Shown in pieces: positions 1 to 6,238 of a stretch of DNA of 64,000 nucleotides (position 1 is its first letter; every line of letters begins with the position of its first letter). The notes beneath the pieces were generated by a model, which was given only the letters and a program-made list of their open reading frames with translations, made no database searches and was not told where the DNA came from. Origin of the DNA: UBA6059 sp040222235 (GTDB lineage: Bacteria > Bacteroidota > Bacteroidia > Cytophagales > Cyclobacteriaceae); assembly GCA_040222235.1 (NCBI GenBank), contig JAVKDO010000142.1, positions 6,058-70,057 of the forward strand. Direction: 5' to 3'. Made by a program: the position numbers and the translations under genes.

Positions 1-824
1 CGCAAATACGACAAGCAAAAGAGAAAAATGGAAGCGCTAGCTTCCCTGGTTGGGATGCTGTAGAGGCAGAAGCTCGTGAAGATGCTCCTAAGATCTGGAT
101 CACCGTCAAAGACAGCAAAGGCAATGTCGTGCGACGAGTGGAAGGTTCTACTAAGAAAGGCTTCCATAGAACGGCCTGGGACTTACGTTATCCTTCTCCA
201 ACGTCTATGGGACTCAATGGTGGTGATGGTGCTAAAGGCCTCATGGCTGCTCCCGGCTATTATACCGCTACGATCTCTAAGTATGTAGATGGTACGCACA
301 CCACTCTAGGTGAGCCAATGAATTTCGAAGTAGTGCCATTGAGAAAGGGCGCACTAGAAGGTGCTACTCCTGCGGAGGTTGCTGCCTTCTGGAGAGCTTA
401 CGAAGAAGCAGTGGGCAAAGCCACGGCAATCGACATCAGTATGTCCAGCGCGATGAAGCGTATCAATGCCATGCAAAAAGCATTGGCTAAGTCTGAAGCC
501 GCTCCAGGTGCGTTGGATGATCGTATCCACGCGCTCAAGCAAAAGGTACTGGCTGTCGAAGCTGACCTCAACGGTATGGCGGCCAAGCGTGAGCCTGGTG
601 AGAAGACCAAGCCTACGATTAGTCAGCGACTATTTGCAGTAGATAGAGGTATCTCGCTCTCTACCTATGGTCCTACCCAGACCAGCCGAGAGCAGCTGGA
701 TATCGCTAATACCGAGATCACCAGAATGACTAAAACACTAAGTGATCTTGACGCAGAGCTCAAGTCAGCGGGCAAAGTGCTAGTCGCTGCGGGTGCCCCT
801 TGGGTTGAAGGAACCGGACTCTAG
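1..824 (+). CDS. C-terminal part of an exported VPS10/BNR beta-propeller (glycosyl-hydrolase-like) protein
   Basis: The frame is open from the window edge (first full codon at 3) and ends at TAG 822-824, so about 273 C-terminal residues are present and the start lies outside. The segment begins with a short Ig/FlgD-like beta region (ITVKDSKGNVVRRVEG), followed by KGFHRTAWDLRY and a helical tail rich in charged residues. That order is characteristic of the C-terminus of the large sortilin/VPS10-domain proteins that Bacteroidota annotate as glycosyl hydrolases. The propeller itself is not in the window, so the assignment rests on the tail only. The substrate cannot be inferred. It is followed by two hairpins before the convergent lipoprotein gene. 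Confidence 0.75.
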   Translation, partial: QIRQAKEKNGSASFPGWDAVEAEAREDAPKIWITVKDSKGNVVRRVEGSTKKGFHRTAWDLRYPSPTSMGLNGGDGAKGLMAAPGYYTATISKYVDGTHTTLGEPMNFEVVPLRKGALEGATPAEVAAFWRAYEEAVGKATAIDISMSSAMKRINAMQKALAKSEAAPGALDDRIHALKQKVLAVEADLNGMAAKREPGEKTKPTISQRLFAVDRGISLSTYGPTQTSREQLDIANTEITRMTKTLSDLDAELKSAGKVLVAAGAPWVEGTGL

Positions 825-888
825 TTTAGCTTAGAGTTGATAGATTATAGTTGAACTTGAAATAAAGATCTAAAGGGCTTTTAAGTGA

Positions 889-921
889 AAGGAAGCCAAG
901 GTTTAGAACCTTGGCTTCCTT
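889..921. repeat. 33-nt palindrome (15-3-15), possible terminator
   Basis: A perfect inverted repeat with arm AAGGAAGCCAAGGTT and loop TAG lies 65 nt after the stop of the preceding gene. It closely matches the palindrome at 3171-3203 (arm AAGGAAGACAAGGTT). No strong T-run follows, so it is better described as a dispersed palindromic element that may also stop transcription. Confidence 0.7.
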
Positions 922-966
922 GTATCTAGACTGTTAGATAGCTGAGTGATTTCAGATAGAAAAGTA

Positions 967-1005
967 GAAAGCCCTTTGAGAATGATGTCTCAAAGGGCCT
1001 TTCAT
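967..1005 (-). terminator. Hairpin terminator between convergent genes
   Basis: GCCCTTTGAGA (971-981) pairs with TCTCAAAGGGC (988-998) around a 6-nt loop, and flanking GAAA/CTTTC extends the stem. Read on the minus strand it is followed by a T-rich stretch, and it sits 20 nt beyond the stop of the minus-strand lipoprotein gene. Confidence 0.6.
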
Positions 1006-1025
1006 TTAAGAGAGCTAAGCTTAGG

Positions 1026-1361
1026 CTACTTCTCGTCAGCGCTTTTAGAAACTCGAATGGTTCGTGGAGCAGCGATCCCATAGGTTAAGGCACTTAGCAG
1101 CATGTCTCCAAAAGTGAAAGTCTCACGTGCCGTATAGTTCTTAGCATCACCTGCCAACATATCAGCACTTACTTCGTCCAAGGGCATTGCTCCCCAGAAC
1201 AAATACCAATGCTTTTTCTTAACATCATACTGTTTCATATCATTGCCGGCATAGGTACCACCGCTACCAACCACGTGGGTACTGGCGTAACAACTCGACA
1301 TTACCATGGCTATCGCGAGCATAAGAGTGACATTTTGAAGTTTGTTTCTAAGATTTCTCAT
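1026..1361 (-). CDS. Bor-family-like small lipoprotein
   Basis: This is a 111-residue protein with a lipoprotein signal: basic start, hydrophobic stretch, then MSSC, placing the acylated cysteine near residue 24. The C-terminal part (FGDMLLSALTYGIAAPRTIRV) resembles the end of lambda Bor-type proteins, where a glycine- and hydrophobic-rich segment is followed by a TP.R.V motif. Bor proteins are outer-membrane lipoproteins linked to serum resistance in phage lambda lysogens, while chromosomal relatives are of unknown role. It is monocistronic and converges on the VPS10-type gene. The family call comes from overall pattern and could be wrong; the lipoprotein nature is clear. Confidence 0.65.
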   Translation of the reverse strand: MRNLRNKLQNVTLMLAIAMVMSSCYASTHVVGSGGTYAGNDMKQYDVKKKHWYLFWGAMPLDEVSADMLAGDAKNYTARETFTFGDMLLSALTYGIAAPRTIRVSKSADEK

Positions 1362-1699
1362 CGTGTTTCTATTTTATTTTTGAGATGTTATTAAACAGCC
1401 TTAAGATATACCAAGTTGACTGAACATTTCTACATGTTGTCATGAAGAATTTTGTGTACTAACCTGAGTTCTTTTATGTCGAGGAAGTGACAATGCTTAT
1501 AGTAAGTTGCCAACGATCAATTGGCGAACGATTCCGAAGTAATGGATGTGAAGGTTTCGAGCCATTACTACCAAAGAACGTTCATTCCCAACTCGAGAAT
1601 TAAACCGTAGGAAATTCCATATTTTCATATTTCAAGAAGTAATTCACAATAAATGTGACTATTGACCAATTATAGTATTGTATAGGTAAAGCTCCCGAA
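1362..1699. other. Intergenic stretch without a gene
   Basis: This divergent region must hold the promoters of the lipoprotein gene and of the sigma-factor operon. I see no tRNA, strong hairpin or conserved reading frame in it. A TAG at 1673-1675 closes the sigma-factor frame upstream. Confidence 0.5.
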
Positions 1700-1792
1700 T
1701 TGAGAAATCAAGAGACGACCATCGGCCTACAAGAAGAGAAAGCTTGGATCGAAGATTCGAAGCAGGACATTCAAGCCTTTGAGCCACTATAA
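1700..1792 (+). pseudogene. Detached N-terminal segment of the ECF sigma factor, ending at an in-frame TAA
   Basis: The sigma-factor reading frame continues upstream of ATG 1793 without interruption except for one TAA at 1790-1792. The upstream segment, from a possible TTG start at 1700, encodes EEKAWIEDSKQDIQAFEPL, which is what normally precedes Y.KYYPEMLRF in ECF sigma factors of this group. The TAA stands exactly where a tyrosine codon (TAT or TAC) would be expected. It is therefore either a nonsense mutation, a sequencing error or a coupled stop/restart. Confidence 0.65.
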
Positions 1793-2260
1793 ATGAAGTA
1801 CTATCCGGAAATGCTCAGATTTATTTACCGGCGAACAGACAACCAAATGTTGGCTGAGGATCTATGTGCCAATACCTTCTACAAGGCCCTTAGAAATATC
1901 AAGAAATACGAGTTTCGAGGAAAACCATTGGGTAATTGGCTATACAGAATTGCTGCCAATGAGGTCAACAAGCATTTCAAGAACAAGCAGCCTGTATTTG
2001 TGATCGACTACCACAGCATGAGTGAGTCGCTTGGCATTCCAGAAAATAATGTTCCGTACGCGGAGACCCAGCTTCAACTAGCCTTTTCTCAACTATCCGA
2101 TGATGAAATCAAGTTGATCGAACTTAAGCATTTCGAGGGGTATACTTTCAAGGAACTCAGCGTGGAGATGGATCAAGGGGAAAGCACTATAAAAATGAGG
2201 CACTACAGGCTACTTGAGAAAATGAAGAACATATTTAACCAAGGTGATGAGAAAGACTGA
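1793..2260 (+). CDS. ECF RNA polymerase sigma factor, N-terminus lost to an in-frame stop
   Basis: The 155 residues contain sigma-70 region 2 (YYPEMLRFIYRRT, then AEDLCANTFYKALRNI and the -10-binding WLYRIAANEV) and region 4 (LSDDEIKLIELKHFEGYTFKELSVEMD...STIKMRHYRLL), which reads the -35 element. The usual first helix is encoded just upstream but is separated by TAA at 1790-1792, immediately next to this ATG. As written, the protein lacks about 30 residues of region 1.2/2.1. It overlaps the next gene by 17 nt and heads an operon with a small membrane protein and a TonB protein, suggesting envelope-related regulation. Function of the truncated form is uncertain. Confidence 0.85.
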   Translation: MKYYPEMLRFIYRRTDNQMLAEDLCANTFYKALRNIKKYEFRGKPLGNWLYRIAANEVNKHFKNKQPVFVIDYHSMSESLGIPENNVPYAETQLQLAFSQLSDDEIKLIELKHFEGYTFKELSVEMDQGESTIKMRHYRLLEKMKNIFNQGDEKD

Positions 2261-2492
2261 TTTCAGGATACGACGAGATGAAACCAAACTAAGAACCAAG
2301 GGCGACTTTGGACGCTTCAGGGGTCAGTTTGAGCAAAGACGGAAAAGAGAGACACGCTCAAAGTTTGTGATACTGGCAATTGGTATAATTCTATTGAGCC
2401 TCTTGGTACTCTTTTACACGCATGCTGCTCACCCACCTGCCACAGGCAGTCTAAATGAATTGAAATTCGAAAATGTTCAACAAAAACTATAG
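2244..2492 (+). CDS. Small single-pass membrane protein, possible anti-sigma partner
   Basis: The protein has 82 residues: a strongly basic N-terminal half (many Arg/Lys), one membrane segment around residues 41-60 (FVILAIGIILLSLLVLFYT) and a short outside tail. Two start codons are adjacent, GTG 2244 and ATG 2247; the latter is the more usual choice. It overlaps the sigma-factor gene and lies 2 nt before tonB, so translation is likely coupled. Position and topology fit an anti-sigma or regulator role, but it has no recognisable anti-sigma domain. I do not recognise the family. Confidence 0.75.
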   Translation: MMRKTDFRIRRDETKLRTKGDFGRFRGQFEQRRKRETRSKFVILAIGIILLSLLVLFYTHAAHPPATGSLNELKFENVQQKL

Positions 2493-2494
2493 AT

Positions 2495-3163
2495 ATGGAA
2501 GCAAAGAAAAACCCCAAACACGACCTGGAGAGAAAGCATAGCTTATTCTTCTTCATCGGTCTCATGATCAGTTTGACACTCACCATTTCAGCATTTGAGT
2601 GGCGAACAGAGCATACCATCGTCAAAGACAGTCCCATGGTAGTAGACCCATGGGATGAAGAAGATATTATAGCTACAATCCATGAACCTCCCAAGCCACC
2701 TCCAGCACCGAAGGTTGTGCAGCCAATAATAATCGAATCTAAGGTGGAAGTTGAGGAGATCAAGGAGATCCTTATTTATCCTGTGGAAATTGAGATTTAC
2801 GAGCCACCGGTTATTGAAGAGCTTCCTGAAGAACCGATGGAAGACCAGCTCTGGATTGGTATAGTAGAGTCTATGCCTGAGCCGGTAGGTGGCTTTTCGG
2901 AGTTCTACAAGTTCTTGGGGTCAGAGATCAAATACCCAAGAGCGGCTAAAAACAATAATGTCCAGGGGAAAGTCTTTGTACAGTTCGTCGTGAGTAAAGA
3001 CGGCTCACTATCAGAAATAGAAGTCGTCAAAGGAATCGGGTTTGGCTGTGATGATGAATCGCTCAGGGTCATGAAACTTGCGCCCAAGTGGACTCCTGGT
3101 AAGCAGCGCGGTAAGCCTGTGAGAGTCCGTATGATTGTACCCATAAGCTTCAAACTGGGCTGA
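2495..3163 (+). CDS. TonB family energy transducer
   Basis: This 222-residue protein has a short cytoplasmic start, a membrane segment near residues 19-34 (LFFFIGLMISLTLTISAF), a proline- and glutamate-rich periplasmic linker (EPPKPPPAPKVV...), and a C-terminal TonB domain. The domain shows EIKYPRAAKNNNVQGKVFVQF, SEIEVVKGIGFGCDDESLRVM and the terminal VPISFKLG strand. TonB couples the ExbB/ExbD proton-driven motor to outer-membrane receptors; no exbBD is nearby. It is the last gene of the sigma operon, and its stop codon lies inside a long palindrome. Confidence 0.92.
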   Translation: MEAKKNPKHDLERKHSLFFFIGLMISLTLTISAFEWRTEHTIVKDSPMVVDPWDEEDIIATIHEPPKPPPAPKVVQPIIIESKVEVEEIKEILIYPVEIEIYEPPVIEELPEEPMEDQLWIGIVESMPEPVGGFSEFYKFLGSEIKYPRAAKNNNVQGKVFVQFVVSKDGSLSEIEVVKGIGFGCDDESLRVMKLAPKWTPGKQRGKPVRVRMIVPISFKLG

Positions 3164-3212
3164 TTCAATAAAGGAAGACAAGGTTTGTAACCTTGTCTTC
3201 CTTTATTGAATC
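3162..3212. terminator. 51-nt perfect palindrome overlapping the tonB stop codon
   Basis: The left arm at 3162-3185 and right arm at 3189-3212 are 24-nt exact inverted copies around a 3-nt loop (TGT). The inner 33 nt (3171-3203) is a second copy of the palindrome at 889-921, differing in its third arm triplet. The stop codon TGA 3161-3163 falls at its edge. It would fold into a very stable hairpin and may stop transcription or protect the mRNA end. Confidence 0.75.
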
Positions 3213-3527
3213 AACTTGTAGAAATCAGAGTAGCTCAATATCACTTACCTCATTATGGGATGGGTGTTCTTCGGAATTCTGGCTACTTGTGCTGACTATC
3301 AAACTATACTAGATGGCCTCAACATCTCTCGAATACCATAAAATCACCTTCGCTTCTTGAAACCTTTTACGAATCTTGTCGTGTCCAGAACTTATCCCTA
3401 TTCTTCTCAATAGTAGCTCTACAGTCAGGCTGATCTATCATTGTTTGCAGAATGGGCTCTTTGTCTAGGAAGAGTCCTAGCCAATACTCATAGCTCAGTC
3501 TTTCAGCAAACAGCCAACTGCTCTCAT
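3213..3527. other. Intergenic stretch without a gene
   Basis: Both neighbours end here (convergent). No credible coding frame, RNA gene or clear repeat is visible beyond the palindrome at its left edge. Confidence 0.5.
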
Positions 3528-4178
3528 TTAGATTTCATAATTAGCTATAGAAGGAGATACCGCCAAACCCGCCTTCAAATCCGGTTCGGGCACTGGTGTA
3601 CCCTTCACAACCTTGAGGGGCAGTACTCCCGCCCAAACATTTAAATCAGAGTCCTCTGGCTCGTCATTTACCCCTTCCGCTCTTACCTTGGCTGATGCTT
3701 CTTCTATATCTACAGCAATTACCAGCGTACGTTTGAGTTCGACTTCATTGGGTACTCTCGCTTCCTCCCACCTACCGGGAATGATGTTCTCGGTGATGAT
3801 CCGCAGCGCCTCATTCTTTGCCTCTCTGTCTTCGATCAATCTGGGCTTCCCAAAGATGACCACTGAGCGATAGTTGAATGAATGATGAAATACAGAACGC
3901 GCCAACACCAGCCCATCCATATGGGTGATGGTCATGCTGATCCTTTCTTGGGCTAGTAGCGACTTTAGCATGCGATTGCTCATAGCTCCGTGTAAGTATA
4001 TTGTAGCCCCTTCTCTACCATATCCTGTTGGGATAGAGATCGCTGCGCCTTCGTAGACATAAGAAACATGGCAAAGAAAATGACTATCAATAATCTCATT
4101 AATAGTTGCTTTATCATAGTCCGCACGCTTGGCACCACGGACTACTTTGTTGTGGCTTGACTTATCGTATGATTCCAT
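3528..4178 (-). CDS. Pyridoxamine 5'-phosphate oxidase family (PPOX, FMN-binding) protein
   Basis: This 216-residue protein has the split-barrel flavin fold: HFLCHVSYVYEGAAISIPTGYG, then LHGAMSNRMLKSLL and RISMTITHMDGLVLARSVFHHSFNYRSVVIFG split over consecutive strands. These match the PPOX subclass often annotated as nitroimidazole-resistance or flavin-nucleotide-binding proteins. It is divergent from a MocR regulator gene, 65 nt away, with a symmetrical operator-like site between them. That arrangement commonly means the MocR protein controls it in response to a vitamin B6 compound. The exact substrate is unknown. Confidence 0.88.
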   Translation of the reverse strand: MESYDKSSHNKVVRGAKRADYDKATINEIIDSHFLCHVSYVYEGAAISIPTGYGREGATIYLHGAMSNRMLKSLLAQERISMTITHMDGLVLARSVFHHSFNYRSVVIFGKPRLIEDREAKNEALRIITENIIPGRWEEARVPNEVELKRTLVIAVDIEEASAKVRAEGVNDEPEDSDLNVWAGVLPLKVVKGTPVPEPDLKAGLAVSPSIANYEI

Positions 4179-4206
4179 TCTTGTGTTCTTTGATTCAAAG
4201 CTATTA

Positions 4207-4227
4207 GATTAGTGGTCTATACTAATC
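4207..4227. promoter_or_regulatory. Operator-like inverted repeat between PPOX and MocR genes
   Basis: GATTAGT (4207-4213) and ACTAATC (4221-4227) form an exact 7-bp inverted repeat with a 7-bp spacer, 16 nt before the MocR start. It lies in the only space available for both divergent promoters, which fits autoregulation by the MocR protein. Confidence 0.5.
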
Positions 4228-4243
4228 ATCCAGTTATTACAAA

Positions 4244-5722
4244 ATGGGTAGTCCGGTTTTTCCATATAGTTCATCACTCAAGCTTCATAAGAATACGCCA
4301 ACTCCCATCTATTTACAATTGGCCAATGGACTCGTTGACCTTATCAGGAATGGCCAGTTGCGTACGGAAACTCGCTTGCCTGGCAGCCGTGAAATGGCAG
4401 GTATCATGGAGCTCCATAGGAAGACAGTCATTGCTGCCTACAATGAGCTGATTAGTCAAGGCTGGGCAGTCGCCAAACCCTCGAAAGGCACCTTTGTGAT
4501 CAACAAACTTCCAATTGATAGCCCCGTTAGCATAGCACAACCCAATACTACTGAAAGCAAGAAGGCTAACATCTGGTTCAAGCGAAGAGATCATCTCATC
4601 AACACGGACAGCTACTACCCCGATCATCTTATCGTAGACGAAGGTGTCCCAGACGTCAGGTTAGCACCTGTTGATCTCATTAATCGTGCTTATAAGAACG
4701 TAGTAAGGCACAGCTATCAATACAGACATCTCTCCTACGCAGATCCTAGAGGTGATACTGACTTAAGGGTACAATTGCAGTCTTATCTGCAAGCCACCAG
4801 AGGGATCAACGTATCCACAGATCAAATACTGATCACTCGTGGCAGTCAGATGGGTATCTATCTGGCAAGTAAAACCTTGATTGAGCCAGGTGATCAGGTA
4901 GTTGTTGGGGATACCAACTATATCAATACTGACCATACCTTATTGGATGCTGGGGCGCAGATCCTACGATGTGCAGTTGACCAAGATGGACTTGACACAG
5001 TGGCGCTTGAGAAAATCTGTCGATCGCACAAGGTCAAACTGGTCTATGTCACACCTCACCACCATCATCCTACCACTGCTACGCTGACTGCCGAGCGGAG
5101 ACTACATCTATTACACCTAGCGGAACAATATGATTTCGCGATAATCGAAGATGACTATGATTATGACTATCACTACGAACGTTCGCCCATCATGCCACTA
5201 GCAAGTGCCGATGTGCAAGGTCGGGTGATCTACCTGGGGGGTATTTCTAAGCTGGTAGCTCCGGTCTATCGGATCGGTTTCATGATTGGTCCAGAACAGT
5301 ATATCGATGCAGCATCTCAGTATCGTAGAATCGTTGATCGACAGGGAGACACGCTACTTGAACGCGCCTTTGCGCATCTCTTTAAGATGGGAGATGTTCA
5401 AAGACATGCCAAGAAGGCTTTGCAAGTTTACCGCCAGAGATGGCTCGCGTTTGGGGATGAGTTGGCTTCCTTACCAGAAGAGCTGGTACAGTTCCAGCGA
5501 CCTAGCGGAGGGATGGCTTATTGGGTGGGTTTGCATCAGGATTATCATTGGGGTACCCTATCCGAAATGCTCCTCCAGCACAAAGTGGTCATACCGAGCT
5601 ATGCCAAGTATGATCAACATCAAATCGGTCATAACTACATCCGACTTGGCTTTGCTAGTCTTAATGATGAAGAGCGCAGTACCTTTTTCGAAGCACTGAA
5701 TAAAGTGCTATCAGAATTATGA
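4244..5722 (+). CDS. MocR/PdxR-type PLP-dependent transcriptional regulator
   Basis: This 492-residue protein fuses an N-terminal GntR-type winged helix (about residues 17-88: PTPIYLQLANGLVDLIRNGQ ... LPGSREMAGIMELHRKTV ... GWAVAKPSKGTFV) to a fold-type I aminotransferase domain. The PLP pocket is visible: IIEDDYDYDY near residue 300 with the pyridine-nitrogen aspartate, and Schiff-base lysine K336 in GGISKLVAP. Such regulators bind PLP and DNA rather than catalysing transamination. Its length is standard. Given its divergent PPOX neighbour and the inverted repeat between them, control of B6-related or flavin metabolism is likely. Confidence 0.92.
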   Translation: MGSPVFPYSSSLKLHKNTPTPIYLQLANGLVDLIRNGQLRTETRLPGSREMAGIMELHRKTVIAAYNELISQGWAVAKPSKGTFVINKLPIDSPVSIAQPNTTESKKANIWFKRRDHLINTDSYYPDHLIVDEGVPDVRLAPVDLINRAYKNVVRHSYQYRHLSYADPRGDTDLRVQLQSYLQATRGINVSTDQILITRGSQMGIYLASKTLIEPGDQVVVGDTNYINTDHTLLDAGAQILRCAVDQDGLDTVALEKICRSHKVKLVYVTPHHHHPTTATLTAERRLHLLHLAEQYDFAIIEDDYDYDYHYERSPIMPLASADVQGRVIYLGGISKLVAPVYRIGFMIGPEQYIDAASQYRRIVDRQGDTLLERAFAHLFKMGDVQRHAKKALQVYRQRWLAFGDELASLPEELVQFQRPSGGMAYWVGLHQDYHWGTLSEMLLQHKVVIPSYAKYDQHQIGHNYIRLGFASLNDEERSTFFEALNKVLSEL

Positions 5723-5763
5723 ATGCAGGATAACATTCTCGCGCTTCCTTACGTTTTTGCCAT

Positions 5764-6237
5764 ATGATAAAATACATTCTGAGTATCATTCTCTTAGGCA
5801 GCAGTGCTTCTATCTATGGGCAGGAGATTCCTGAGTTGAATCAGCAGATTCTGACTTTTGTAGAAGTGAACATAGGTCAACAGGTCAGGCGCGGTGAATG
5901 CTGGGATCTGGTAGCTATACCTCTCAATGCCTATGGAGCGAAGTGGGACTTATCCTATGAGTATGGGCGAAACTATAACCCTAAGAAAGAAGCGGTCATC
6001 AAAGGAGATATCATCCAATTTGAAGGGGTGAAAATCCAATATACGGAAGGGAATACCACTTATACAGAGACCATGGAACATCATACCGCTGTAGTTTACG
6101 ATCTGATTTCACCAACCACTTTCAAAATTGCTCATCAAAACAATGGCTTTTCCGGTAGGAAAGTAGGCATCAGTGAATTGGATATTGAAACTGTCAAAAA
6201 GGGAAAGCTGCTCTTTTACAGGCCAGTCAAGATGTGA
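5764..6237 (+). CDS. Exported CHAP-like / cysteine-proteinase-fold protein
   Basis: The 157-residue product begins with a signal peptide (cleavage probably after SIYG at residue 19). The mature part has RRGECWDLV (Cys46), GDIIQFEG and EHHTAVVYD (His106/107), followed by KIAHQN. The spacing of Cys, a GD.I.F strand and His resembles CHAP/NlpC-like amidase and BBC1/AIM3-type cysteine-proteinase-fold domains. If active it would cut a peptide or amide bond in the periplasm or outside. It is convergent with a TonB receptor gene, with one base between the stops. Assignment is by motif only. Confidence 0.7.
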   Translation: MIKYILSIILLGSSASIYGQEIPELNQQILTFVEVNIGQQVRRGECWDLVAIPLNAYGAKWDLSYEYGRNYNPKKEAVIKGDIIQFEGVKIQYTEGNTTYTETMEHHTAVVYDLISPTTFKIAHQNNGFSGRKVGISELDIETVKKGKLLFYRPVKM

Positions 6238-6238
6238 A

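Noticed and set aside
2317..2763. 148-residue antisense frame across the small membrane protein and TonB genes
   Set aside because: Runs against two well-supported genes and has no recognisable domain.
3441..3644. 67-residue frame between the TonB and PPOX genes
   Set aside because: Overlaps the end of the PPOX gene antisense and has no coding features.
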